Assembly: GCA_963556695.1 (NCBI GenBank)
Contig: CAUWAG010000018.1
Coordinates: 1,426,001 to 1,490,000 of the forward strand
Source: Anthostomella pinea
Lineage: Eukaryota; Ascomycota; Sordariomycetes; Xylariales; Xylariaceae
Reading direction: 5' to 3'
Length of the DNA: 64,000 nt
Part shown: piece after piece, positions 32,979 through 43,925 of the stretch
How the letters are laid out: the number at the start of each line of letters is the position of its first letter
How positions within the stretch are numbered: position 1 is the stretch's first letter
Notes under the pieces: model-generated
What the model was told of the DNA's origin: nothing
What the model saw: the letters and a program-made list of their open reading frames with translations, nothing else
Database searches by the model: none
Program-made: the position numbers and the translations under genes

Positions 32979-34404
32979 TCAGTCCCTCCCCTTCATCTCC
33001 TCCAGCTTCGCCAATGCTTCCTCCTTGTGCCGCGCAATATCGAAGTCGTATAAAAAATCCCACCTGTGTGCCAGCGCCTCTCTGAAACCGTCAACATCAT
33101 GAACACCCCCAATCTGACCGCACAAGATCCGCCCCGTCTCCCTGCTAGAATCGATGACTTGCTGGCATCTAGGTCTCCTAACTCCATCAAAAGCCTCGAA
33201 CACCGCATCGATTTCTTCAGACGAAGAGATGCAGCCGAACAGGGCTCCGAGGACCACAGCGTCTTCAATGGCTTGTCCAGCGCCGGCCCCCTGCCACGGC
33301 GTCGCTGCATGTGCGGCATCACCGACGATACAGATCCGTCCGTTTGCGTAAGTGGGCGTGGACTTGTGTTCCTATTGTGAATACCCCACCGCGCTGGGTT
33401 CGTCGAGGATTAGATGGGGAGTGTCAAATGCGTCCGAGACTGAGCAGAGATGGGACAGATGAGGTACTTACATCAATTATGCCATTCGTAGTAGGCCCGC
33501 CTTCGCAGCTCTCGAACACCTTATCTAAGCTCTCCCGCGTCACAACACGTTTTCGATCTCTAGCAGGGTCTGATTCGGTCCCTGAGACTATGCATTGGAC
33601 CATGGTTCTGTTCTCTAGTACACCATGGAGTAAGAACGCCCCGTGTCCGATCCAGCCGTACTGCCTACCCTCCCGAAAATATTCCTCGCCAAGGGCAGCT
33701 GACGCCTTGTCAAACGGCACCAAGTTCGAACAGTCCCAGAACCCAGCAGGCGATGCTTCGTGTTCTAGAGCTTCATCCTGGAGGACGAAGTCGCGGACGG
33801 AACTGAATATTCCATCTGCACCGATGACTGCGTCGAAGTGGTCCACGGCACCGTCTTCGAACACTACCTCGACCCTGCCGTTCGAACTCGTGTGTTGGGA
33901 GACAAGCTTCTTATTGGTGTGTAACATATGGTCAGGCAACGGGGCTAAGAGCAGGCGCAGGAACGAAGCTCTGTAGACTGATAATCTGGGTTAGCCCGCT
34001 CCGAGATCTGTGATCAGGGTACCGGCCTCTTCGCCCGAGCCCTAAGGGAAACTTTCAGTATTCTTGCTCCTAGATCAACCGTTTTTGAGATCCGGCAGCA
34101 ATAGCAGCTTGAGGATCGGGACGCGTAGCTAGCTGCAACTCACCATCATGACGCGCGCTGACTTCGAGACAACGGCTCCAGCTTCTTCTATCAACAGTCT
34201 TTCTGCAGCGCGAAGTATCTGGTCTAGGGTTTCGAGTGTATTCTTGGAAAGCCCGATAGAGGCGCCGCGCTCGGAGAACTCGGGCGCTGCCTCGAAGACC
34301 TGGATGTCGAGGTGTGGAAGCCAGAATAGAGCATTGGCTAAGCTGGCTCCGGCGAGACCACCGCCAATGATGGCTACTCGTATGCGGGTCATAGTCGTTG
34401 ACAT
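32979..34404 (-). pseudogene. FAD-dependent monooxygenase (salicylate hydroxylase-like) with a stop codon
   Basis: Exons on the minus strand: 34404-34144, 34041-33472 and 33371-32979, phase 0 at both junctions, 408 codons in all. The N-terminus holds the FAD Rossmann motif (VAIIGGGLAGASLANAL), the middle has the DG motif (AVIGADGIFSSVR), and exon 3 has the second FAD motif (GDAAHAATPWQGAGAGQAIE). This is the UbiH/salicylate hydroxylase class of aromatic hydroxylases. A TAA at 33991-33993 sits 17 codons into exon 2, between the region GSGEEAGTLITDLGAG and YRASFLRLLLAPLP, both clearly family-like. A C-to-T change of CAA would explain it. No alternative intron removes the stop: the only AG after it is an ACAG that would skip family sequence. 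Conserved motifs are otherwise intact, suggesting recent loss. Confidence 0.85.
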
Positions 34405-34997
34405 ATTTCATGTCTCAGAGACTGTAATTTGCGACGAGCTTGCGGTAGAGTCGTACGATAGTGGTGCGCAGAGGACGAATATCTGACAGTAGCACCCCGC
34501 AAGGCCAAAATGCAACTCGTCAGTTGGAACGCACTAACTGAACCGAAATGGGCATGAGTCCCATACATCGATGCAAGGAGAGGTCGGTGCCACGGGATCG
34601 GGCTCGTTGAACAACCTTGGATTGGTCCGCCACATCAGGCTGCGGCCGGTAATAACTCCTCTTGTCCAGTGGGGGCTAGAACTCGCTGATAGGGGAGATC
34701 TTGACGACTGCACTGCTACTGGCGTCCTGGGAAGATTCACTTCATCGGCAGAGCCAGATCGAATTTGGATGATAGCGGACATCGTCTCCTTGCAGAGAAC
34801 CGGCCGGGATTCCAACACCAGTCTTTCACCTGCGTCGACGATTATGGGTGTTGATCTGGGTTATTGTTTTGCTAGAGTAAGAGGGTATAAACTGCCCCCG
34901 ATACGTCACACACAAGACCAGGAGACAGCTGCACTCTTCGTATCATAACTTCAAGCTGGGTATGTAAACAATATATTCCCGTCTTACACTTGTACCT
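34405..34997. other. Intergenic
   Basis: Upstream region of the monooxygenase gene and 3' side of the small secreted protein gene. No coding signal. Confidence 0.45.
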
Positions 34998-35476
34998 CTA
35001 GAAAAACCCGAGCAATTCCCGCACTATAACCTGAAATAGCTTTGTCTGCTCCGGGCGCGTAGCCTTTTTGGCAACTGTTGCTACATTCGCATCGCCCAGG
35101 CACCATTGATAGCACGCTATCATTTTTGGCGAATAAACTGATAATGACTTGCCACTGCGAGATACATCTCTGGATGCCTTGTCACAGGCCAGGCCACAGA
35201 CAAAGGCGGTGCTGAGCCCTCGAGATTCGAGGTCCTACAAAGTTCGGAGCGTACTGTTAGTTGTGGTCTTGCGTCGTGGGTGAGATCAGGTCTCTCATAC
35301 CTCGTTACCCGACACCTCGGCAGCGGATCGGAGTTCAGGTTCTGTCATGTTATGTTAGTTGTATTGCTCTCCCAGGCAGACAAGTATCACGAGCATACCG
35401 GGTCTCTTGGAATTGAGGCACCCAAAACTCCTCCGACAGATAGGGCAGCAACAAGAATGTGCGAAGTGAGCTTCAT
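34998..35476 (-). CDS. Small secreted cysteine-containing protein (effector-like candidate)
   Basis: Exon 1 (35476-35399) encodes MKLTSHILVAALSVGGVLGA followed by SIPRDP, a textbook signal peptide, and ends at a GTATGC donor. After an intron with branch CTAAC and acceptor GACAG, exon 2 begins at 35341 (NLNSDPLPRCR). The third exon, after acceptor TGTAG, runs 35234-34998 for 78 residues without a stop and contains FVCGLACDK and MIACYQWCLGD. To keep frame, exon 2 must end at 35309 with a weak GTAACG donor; the stronger GTATGA donor eight bases downstream puts exon 3 in a frame that stops after about 38 codons. The mature protein would be about 95 residues with five Cys. No family recognised. 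Splicing of exon 2 is the weak point. Confidence 0.55.
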
Positions 35477-36017
35477 GTTGGAAACTCGGGTAGTGAGGTC
35501 ATCGGGTTTGTCGAGCTTGACGGGATTTAGTAGATTGCGGGTAGGCCTTGATGAACACGGGGGATGGGAAGTGAATGTTGGTCGTGGGATGTAAACATGT
35601 AGTCTTCTAAGTTCTTATAAGTTAGATGCTGTTTCTCCGATCGGTTGAAGCAAATTCCATGACGGCACACAGGGAAAAGAAGGATAAGATACCCTGACGG
35701 ATCCAAACATGTAGGATTCGGCGATCCGATCCGACCTCTAGATAGGCAACTCCCCTATGACCATGCAACCATCGCACTGCTGCGCCGCGTGTTTCACACC
35801 ATCGCCCGACGTGTAGATCAAAAACTGATGTCATATTGTAAATTGTCGAGTGCGGCAGTCGTGTGACGCAGATAAGATACACTGACTACCCTAGTACATG
35901 GTGCACCAGCGTGGCCCAGGTCTGAGGAATAAGGCATTATACTAACGCCGCAATCTGATGACAGGCTGAAAACATGGGAACTTCTTGAGTGGAGACTAGG
36001 AACTTTAATAACGTGTA
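35477..36017. other. Intergenic
   Basis: Upstream region of the small secreted protein gene up to the left end of the pogo-like element. No coding signal. Confidence 0.45.
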
Positions 36018-37947
36018 CCCGTGCCACGCCCCACTTTATTCAGGATTCGCTCGGGCTCACCAGCTAAAGCTGGTGCTGGACACCAAAACACCCAGATCAC
36101 CAAAACACCCAGTTTTTCGATCTATCCAACTAGAAAGGCCTTAACTACCTGCAACTGTGGCCAGATTCGTAGATTTCCGCCGGTGCCATCCTCCAGAAAG
36201 CCTCTGTTTGCGTGACTCCTTTGCTGCTTCGGAAAAACAGCGTTTTGTAGCATTGCGAATCCTTAGATCTGCTGCTTCAACCATCTTCCTCGCCTTGACT
36301 ATCTAGTCTTCTTCCTTCTGCTGGACCATTCGCCGGCGATCAGCTACTGTCAACACCCCTCCTGACTTCAATGGAGTATACTTGGTAGCCTGGCATTGTT
36401 TTTAAATGCGTTTAGCATATTTAATTCTCCCCAGGTCTCTTTTAGTCTGGACTAGTTCTGAGGCACTTATTAAAGACTTTTTAATAAAGCGGCTAATATT
36501 GGCAGCAAACTCAGGATCAAGACTTTTGTCATTTTCCAGCGCTGTGTCTAGCTTATTAGCTACCTTGTTGATCTGGCGTAAGGTCATTGGCGTGCCAAAT
36601 GGCGAGGAACCTGCTAAGATAGGGGGAATAGGTGTCCTTTTCGGTTGTCATTCTTTTAGGCTTTGAAGCACTGGTAGCGGGTTATATGACCAGATACCAG
36701 TCTTCTAGAAGGCAGAGAGAATAGTACTAGACTTAAATGTTTGCTGGCGGACCTGCTAAATACAGCTAAGGAACTCAAGCTTCGTAATAATCACCAGGCC
36801 ATCACGGACTATTAAGTCCAGTGCCTTTGCGTAATAATGCTTCAGCGGCTGGAAGACTACCCTGTCTAGCGGCTGCAGCAGGTGCGTCAGGTTTGGAAGC
36901 ATGCCAAAAGGGATGATGCCGTGATCTTCGCAATATTGAATGCATTCAATCATCTGGTGTAAACCATGGCCATCCAGAATAAAGAGCTATTTTGTCCCAA
37001 TGGCCTTTGCTGCTGTGTGTTTTTCAGAATGCTTTAGCCATTCCAAGCTGGTCTGATCGTTTGAGTAGCCGCTGGAAGAAGGGATAATAGCTATATCTCT
37101 ATGCAGTTCAGGCTGTTGATACCATTGGGCCATATGGAGCTGGCCTGCCAGAACCAGAAAGGCTGGTATATATTCTCCACCCGCAGAGATGGCTTTGATA
37201 GCAGTAGCGGATTCCCTATTCTCAGGTATGCTGAATTAATGGGCTCTCTTTTGTTTGGTGATGATGAGCTGGTTCTTTCCAACACCTATTCAAAAGCCAG
37301 TCTCGTCCATGTTCCAGATATCTTCGGAAGGGATACCTGCTTTGCATGCCTTCTTGAGCTTCTGGAAGTACTAAGCGACTCGCTCGACGTCTTCTAATGC
37401 CTCCTGGTCCGCATGAAGCTGCTTCTGAAGCCGCTGGTGGTATCCATAGCGCTTGATAAAGTGACTGGTCCATTTTTGGCCAACAGTAGGTGGGCTGTCC
37501 CGTATGGCTAAAGGCGCTCGCTCGCTCAGAATGTGATTTGCAGCGTCGGTAATGAACTCAGCGCGTACAGCAAGGTTAATACAATCAAGATGATCAATAT
37601 AATAACATATTGCCACCTTTTTAGCAGGTGTTAGCTTTGTGTTTGTTGTTGGTTGGCCTTTTCTTGCTGGACGGCCCTTGAGGCGGTTTTAAAGGCGATC
37701 GCGAGATACGCCAAATTCGCGGGCTACCGTGGCGACTTTTGAACTGGAATGGGTTCCAATATGCTAAACAGTTTCCCGCAAGCGTGCTTCCATTTTACTG
37801 AATTAAATATGCTTTGAAGCTGCTGAAGAAAAGCGTGATCTAGAGGGAATGAACTGGGTGTTTTGGTGATCTGGGTGTTTTGGTGTCCAGCACCAGCTTT
37901 AGCTGGTGAGCCCGAGCGAATCCTGAATAAAGTGGGCGTGGCACGGG
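36018..37947 (-). mobile_element. Second pogo-type transposon, inactive
   Basis: A 1930-bp element flanked by TA on both sides (36016-36017 and 37948-37949). Its inverted repeats are about 95 bp (36018-36112 and 37854-37947) and nearly identical, differing by one base in a C run (GCCCCAC against GCCCAC). Each inverted repeat contains two tandem CACCAAAACACCCAGAT-like units and a small palindrome ACCAGCTAAAGCTGGT. The sequence of the ends is unrelated to the element at 13858. The transposase lies on the minus strand. Confidence 0.93.
36760..37810 (-). pseudogene. Degenerate pogo/Fot-type DDE transposase
   Basis: Read on the minus strand, the N-terminal part shows the Tc5/CENP-B HTH (APLAIRDSPPTVGQKWTSHF then IKRYGYHQRL). 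The DDE domain follows: IWNMDETGF (first Asp near 37306), LFILDGHG (second Asp near 36972) and LLQPLDRVVFQPLKHYY (third Asp near 36864). All three catalytic Asp are present, but the frame has several in-frame stops, for instance TGA after DETGF, TAA after KQKRAH and TAG before LFILDGHG (36986-36988). The TAA and TAG fit CpA-to-TpA changes (CAA, CAG) as expected from RIP. Confidence 0.85.
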
Positions 37948-37949
37948 TA

Positions 37950-39456
37950 GTAAAGGAAACTGTGTCTCAATCCTTAGGTAGATCTTTGGCGAGTTACGGC
38001 GGCGATGATGTCAGCTGCGACGATCCCACGCGAGGGTGGTGCCGTCCCCGAAATAGAAACAGGTAGGGCTACGGCGCGGTCGGCGACGCCACCCGGCATT
38101 CCCAGAATCAACGACCGCCGTGCCGCAATTGCGTGGCGAGAGCAGAATGAAGCTTGGTCGCGACATTATCGATGACGAAGGCCGAAGTAGCCTTGGTCGC
38201 CGTCGCTGGGATTCCTAGGTGGTCAGAATGCGATCACGGGCAAAAGGGGGTCCGGGTACTAGAGGGTGCACTCCTCCTCGAGGATCCTGCCCCTATGTAG
38301 TAGCACCCTTATTAACGACAACACGACGAATGCTGTCGATACACTGAATGAAATCGCCAAGTACCTTGACATGCACAAGCATGAAGTGCCTGGCTCAGGA
38401 AACGAGGACCGCCGATGAAAGAGCTGATTCTGGAGATGTCAAACGCCTGCTTTCTTTGGGCGAAGAGATACCACCGGGATTGGACGAATGCTATTCGCGA
38501 ATTGTCAGCTCGATCTCCGAGAAATAGAAAGACATGTCGAAGACAGTTTCGACATCGAGAGTCAGGGCGGCAGCCTCCCTTGCTAATCCGTCGGGCAGTG
38601 ATGCCGGACAACAGTCACAACACCGAGATAATTCCAACTGACCCTTACGGGAGCACCACTTGGTCGCGCACAGCCGAGATCCAGACAGAGCTCAGCGATG
38701 GGCCTGTGTCTTACTCTGAAAATCACTGACTGCCGATCGGGCAACGTCATCCATCGGAGCGAGTTTGAATCGCTCAAGGCGATCCACGATGCAGTGCCCG
38801 GCTTCTGCCCACGACCCATCGAATGAGGCCATCATGCCTCGAACCCTGGCGTTCACTTCCTCCTGCTGGCGTCTGTAGGCACTCTTGACGAGCGGGCAGA
38901 GCGGACAAACGAAGGACCTGCCTACCCTCTTCGACTTCACCAGAGATCGGGTTCTCCTGCTTCAGAGGCTTGCCGAGCTGCAACAAACGGCGACAGCACC
39001 AGACGTGAGAGTATGGGTGGCAGGCCCCGATGGCTGCTGGCCGGCTGCCCATTATGTCAGTTTACTCAAGGCTGCGGCAGGCCGCAGAGCCTGAATTGAT
39101 TTCAAGATTGATACCATCTCTCAATCTGCTGGGTTGGGGACGTGAGGCCAACCCATTTCTTTTTCGCGAATCTGCCACAATTTGATGTATCTTAGAATAG
39201 GTGTGGTCACGACGAAACGGGCATGAAGGGCCTAGACCGATGCATAACTGGCGGGTATGGCCATGGGTGGAGAGCTGCATTCAATAGTCCCAGGGGGCTG
39301 AGCTCCAAGCACGCTCGTCTCCAAAGGCAGTCATTCTGTCACGAGCACCACGACCAGCTCAGCCGCAGCTGAAGCTGAAGCTGAGCATCTTGGCATAGAG
39401 GGATATAGGCAGCATCCCAGCCTGGTGATTATTGCAGAGGTCAACAATCACCCAAG
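37950..39456. other. Intergenic, possible gene remnant
   Basis: No intact gene. Between about 38290 and 38540 on the plus strand, protein-like segments appear in shifting frames (AVDTLNEIAKYLDMHKHEVP, then GDVKRLLSLGEEIPPGLDEC). The second is loosely like the post-NACHT region of fungal NLR-type proteins, but this is weak. A minus-strand frame at 38692-38940 (FVCPLCPLVKSAYRRQQEEV) is also protein-like but unrecognised. A short GAAGCTGAAGCTGAAGCTGA repeat lies near 39367-39383. Confidence 0.35.
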
Positions 39457-42058
39457 ATGTCCGTCTCGCCAGAACCTGAAAACTGCGAGTTTTGCCGGTC
39501 TGTAGACTGGGAAGAGCTGGTCACTAAACCGTTCACCCCAAAGAAAGGGAACCGAAACAGAACATATCCTGCCTGCGGAGAGTATAACCTCGGCACTATA
39601 CGGTCTAATAGCAGTACCTGCGAACTGTGCCGACTCATAGGGAATGCCTCTCGTGCACTCAAGCCATGGTGGCCCATCGCCGAATTCCTCAAGCAGCCCG
39701 AACAGATCACGTGTGCCTTCTACAGCAACCGCAACAGGTTAGGTTCGGCGCTCCAGACCAGTGGGATCTCCCAAGCGAACTTGATAGTGGACCAGATCGC
39801 GTCGGCCAAGAAGCCAGGCTACTCGTCTTCTGCTCTGGCCTTCCAGGAGCTTCTCGACTCCCTGCCTGGCCTCGGCATAGCGTACCCCGGCTCGGACTCC
39901 AAGACCAACAACAGCTTGAACTGCCTCCTGGTGCTGGCGGGTATATCTCCGGTGGACTCGAACAGTCAGACTTTTGCTCAGCTGCATCCTTGCTTGTACC
40001 CGGTACCGAGTGTTGACGAATACGCCAAGGGGACGAACACCTTTACTCCCTTTCCAACAGGTCGTCTGATCAAGGAAGAAGCCAACATCCAGCTTCTCAA
40101 GAGGTGGTACGAAGGCTGTGTCGGCAGCCATGGAGACACGTGCAGCCAGCCCTCCTGGGCCGCAGGTGGCATGAGCTGGCCACGGAGCCTGCGCGTGATC
40201 GACGTCAACCGGCGGTGCATAGTCGACTGTCCCGAGGCATGCGTCTTCTTCACCCTTAGCTATGTCTGGGGCAACGAAGCCGACCCTTTCCGGGCGACGG
40301 AGGGAAACATCGACGCTTTGAAAGTAGCTGGCGCGCTGGAATCCCAGATGCTGCCCAAGACGATCGTTGACGCCATCCATCTGACCAGGGAAATGGGTGT
40401 TTCCTACCTCTGGGTTGACCGGGTCTGCGTGCTCCAAGACTCGACCATCGACAAGGCCGTACAGGTCAGTATACAGGGTCTTCCATTGTCTCTTCCAGAC
40501 TGGTATCAATACCCCGTCTCTCTCCGACGACGATTCCGTACTTCAAATACCACTGTAGGCTCTGGTGTGACACTGAGTCGCTGCCCGAAGACGTTTCGAT
40601 ATAATGACCACTGACTCATGACTGTGGAATAGCTCCCGCAGATGGACCTTGTCTACAGCTGCGCAGCCCTCACGCTCGTAGCCGCAAGCGGTACCGCCGT
40701 TGACGGCATAGCAGGCATCAACGGCACCCCGCGCACCATCAACCAGCCCACAGCGCGCGCCAGCCCAAACCTAAGCCTCATGAACGTCCTGAGACTCGAC
40801 CAAGCATACCAGGACTGCACATGGCGGACGCGCGCCTGGACCTTCCAAGAAGGCCTCTGCTCGCGACGCGCGCTCGTCGTGACGGCGGACCAGGTGTACT
40901 GGTCGTGCGAGAGCGCCAAGTGCTGCGAGAGCATCGCGTTCGAGGACTTCCCGACGGCCGTCCGGCCTGGCGACGTCGTGTCCTCGGTGCTGTCGGGCCA
41001 TGGCATCTTCCAGGAGTTCGGGGGAGCGAATTTCGAGTACTCGGGGCTTGATGCTATGATTCGTTCGTATGGCGCGCGCAAGCTGACGGTGCAGAGCGAT
41101 GCGCTGGATGCGTTTAGTGGTGTTCTGAATCGGGTTGCGATGAATTCGCGGGCTGACAACGGGGACGACAGAGGTTAGTGGTATGAGCCAGACACAAGAT
41201 GCTGCTCACGTTCCTAGGTGTGACTCTTTCGTCTGCTGAGATACGATACTGACCATTGCTTTCACAGCATTTGCAGAACACGAGTTTCACTGGGGACACT
41301 GTCTGTCTGCTCGCTTCGAGGAGTCGCTCGCTTGGTGCAACATCGAGTGGTACTACGACAAGGACATGCAACACCACAAGATGCCCGCTCGGAGGCTGGA
41401 GAAGCGGCTGGTTCGGTTCGCGGATGGGAGAAGCTTGTACTCTGTTCCGTTCCCCAGTTGGTCCTGGCTGGGGTGGAAGAACACCCACGGGATCACACGG
41501 GCAGCGCTGCCCCCAGGGAACGTTGAACCGGAGCTAAATATCATGAAGCTCGATATGGATGGTCGAGCAACGGCGCTGAATCCTCAGAAACCAGTGAATG
41601 TGGAGTACACGTGCAAGGTCGACATGCGCGGTATCGACGCTTCCACCTCGGCAGGCTGGAAGGGGGATACGACAATTGCCCCTGAGCTGCTGTACCGGGG
41701 TGGAGAAGAAGACTTCGTGGACTCGGGGCGTCTGCTCTTCTGGACCAGCCACGCAGTGCTCGACATAGTCTCGGAGGGCAAACTCCACGATGAGAAGGGA
41801 GTTGCTGTGGGTGAGCTCAGCCCCTTCTGGTCGAACCGGGCGGATCAACCTAGGGGAAAGATGTCTTTCATCGTTGTATCGCGCAACTATAACCATTGGC
41901 ATAGCGACAAGACCTGGGCGGAGAAGAAGTTGAATGTACTAGCTGTTAGCTGGGAGAAGGGGAAACATGTCGCCTCCCGCATCTGCTCCGGCAACGTCGA
42001 CGAAGAGGCTTGGGTCGGCGTCGCAGGGAGGGAGTGGATTCTGGTTACTCTCACATAA
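39457..42058 (+). CDS. HET-domain protein (heterokaryon incompatibility family)
   Basis: Three exons (39457-40464, 40633-41173, 41268-42058) join in frame to 779 residues. The HET domain begins near residue 265: FFTLSYVWGN, then MLPKTIVDAIHLTREMGVSY, LWVDRVCVLQD, and after intron 1 LPQMDLVYSCAALTLVAASG and RAWTFQEGLCSRRALVV. These are the three conserved blocks of PF06985. The N-terminal 100 residues contain three Cys pairs (CEFC, CGEY, CELC) like other fungal HET proteins. HET-domain proteins trigger programmed cell death on non-self recognition during hyphal fusion; the partner here is unknown. The C-terminal half (YSVPFPSWSWLGWKN) is the usual HET-associated region. Splice sites are GTCAGT and GTTAGT donors with TAG/CAG acceptors. 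No lesion seen. Confidence 0.93.
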
Positions 42059-42525
42059 GAGTGTTTCTAGACGATTGAGAATAGCCATGACGAAGCCGCC
42101 GCGAATGTTACTATGAGAGGGCCGAGGGCCGTCGGGACGGCAGCGAAGAATTGATGATAGCAGGGATTAGTCGTACTGTCGTTGAGAATGCCACCACCCC
42201 CTTTGCCTGTGATGACTACTTAGGAACCTCGACGTCGGCGACCAAGGTTAGCTCGGTCGTCGTCATCAATGACAACGTTGATAGCTATAGCAGAGACACC
42301 CGTAACTACTGTGGGGTTTGATACCAATGCTTCTAGGTCGCATAGACACAAGTGAGTACATGTAGCAATGGCCCCTATCATCAAACACGAAACAAACTGG
42401 TAGTAACTCGGACATAACTCCCTCAAGCATAGCATTGGGGGTCACCCACTTGCTTCTCTATATATAGTCTTCATGACATCTTCTAGCTGTAGGACCTTGT
42501 TACATGCAAACCCGAAAGATTTTAA
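42059..42525. other. Intergenic
   Basis: Convergent spacer between the HET gene and the minus-strand secreted protein gene. No feature seen. Confidence 0.5.
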
Positions 42526-43440
42526 TCAGAACAAGACCGCGACTCTAGTCCACATCAGGAAGGGCTGGCCACCACCTTGTTTCCACGCCGCTTTGGATGC
42601 TTGATAATCTATGTCACTTTTCCGTGTGCTGACCTTGATTTCCTTGATCTCGTGCTTCCAGTAGTCGTCGTCCTTCATACCATTCCACAATGCCTTCATG
42701 GAGTCGGGACTGTGCACGTACTGCGCTCCAGCGCCCTCCAGTACCTCTGGGCGGTACAAGGCGCTGTCGCGAATGTATATGTAGACAGTCCGACCTGCGT
42801 CTGGACGCAGGAGCTTGAGGCACTGGCTCGCTGCCTTTTTCTGCACAGCAAGGCTTGCGTCTGGGTTATCCTGGTCGGTGAGAAAATGCAGGACGTTGTT
42901 GAGATAGACAACCGTGTTCCCGGAAGCCCCCTTTTCGCCTTCGCTATAGTCCAGGATGTCGAACGGGGCGAGAAAGTGATCTCTGGTGTCGAGCGGGGGG
43001 CTCGTGCTCTCTTCTCCCTTCTTGAAGAAGTCGTGGCTCAGTTGGAATATCCCATCCTTGAGATTCGAAGCGTAGAGTTTGTCGGCCGATGCGCCTTTGG
43101 ACTGCAGCCAGTGGACCTCCGGAGCCATGTATGCCCCGAGCTCGTGGAACTGTGCCTTATCCTTCTGCAGCTCGGCGAGGATTTCTGGCCCCCATGTGTC
43201 ACCGGCCAACTGCGACTGTACGATGATATCCGGCCACGGGAAAATGTACGGCTCGATCTTCTGCGCCTTTGTGTAGAGATCTTGTATACGGGACTTCTGG
43301 TCTGCTGTTGGTATCTTGGCGTAGTTCTGAAGAAACGCACCCAGGTCCCATTCCGCCCGCGACTGGAGGGGGATGGAAGCCGCTGGGGTGACGGCGAGCA
43401 ATGCTGCGCCAACAGTGGCAATAGTTGAAAGCAGTTTCAT
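42526..43440 (-). CDS. Secreted protein resembling a degenerate methyltransferase
   Basis: Intronless, 304 residues. Residues 1-22 (MKLLSTIATVGAALLAVTPA) form a signal peptide. The rest resembles fungal class I O-/C-methyltransferases of secondary metabolism in layout: a YIFPWPDI helix, a helical linker, ASNLKDGIFQLSHDFFKKGE, AHFLAPFDIL-like strand (HFLAPFDILDYSEG), VVYLNNVLHFLTDQDN and CLKLLRPDAGRTVYIYIRDS. These correspond to the later motifs (acidic loop, post-IV strand, motif VI) of that fold. The glycine-rich SAM-binding motif I expected between WPDI and SNLKDG is not seen; that place reads MAPEVHWLQSKGASADKLYA. Being secreted and without motif I, it is unlikely to methylate anything with SAM. 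Family assignment is by pattern only. Confidence 0.7.
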   Translation of the reverse strand: MKLLSTIATVGAALLAVTPAASIPLQSRAEWDLGAFLQNYAKIPTADQKSRIQDLYTKAQKIEPYIFPWPDIIVQSQLAGDTWGPEILAELQKDKAQFHELGAYMAPEVHWLQSKGASADKLYASNLKDGIFQLSHDFFKKGEESTSPPLDTRDHFLAPFDILDYSEGEKGASGNTVVYLNNVLHFLTDQDNPDASLAVQKKAASQCLKLLRPDAGRTVYIYIRDSALYRPEVLEGAGAQYVHSPDSMKALWNGMKDDDYWKHEIKEIKVSTRKSDIDYQASKAAWKQGGGQPFLMWTRVAVLF

Positions 43441-43733
43441 CTTAAAAACGAGGAGAAGTCTGATTTGACGTAGGTGTGTGTAACTACCGTATCGAGAACG
43501 ACAACTGAATGTTTACCACAGGCCAATCTATGGTGTCCCTTCCGCTCTGATCAATTGGCGAGTGCGGTGCTTCTTTGAATAAACACGTAGAGATACAACG
43601 TACCGCCACTCTGACGTATTTCTCGAATGTTGGGACAATAGGTATCTGTGCCGCTTCCTATGCTGTCAACATGGTGTGGCCACGTTGGCCAGTGCCCCCT
43701 GCCTATCTCCGTACTCGCCGTGGCAAAAGTATA

Positions 43734-43925
43734 CAGGTGTCCAGGATGGTAACGGTTAGCGGTTACACGTATATCTACAATGGTAATAGGTAGAACTTTA
43801 CGCGACGGGAACTTTTCCATAGGATTCGTCTCATAGGAACTTTCTCGTAGGAACGTCGTTGTTAGATATATAATAACATTTTAGTTCCACGTAGAACCGC
43901 TAACCATTACCATCCTGGATACCTG
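43734..43925. mobile_element. 192-bp MITE with TA target duplication
   Basis: Inverted repeats of about 33 bp: the left end CAGGTGTCCAGGATGGTAAC followed by GGTTAGCGG, the right end its complement with two or three changes (CCGCTAACCATTACCATCCTGGATACCTG). TA flanks both sides (43732-43733 and 43926-43927). The interior is AT-rich and non-coding. TA duplication and short size suggest a Tc1/mariner-type MITE, but its ends match neither large element in this window. Confidence 0.85.
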
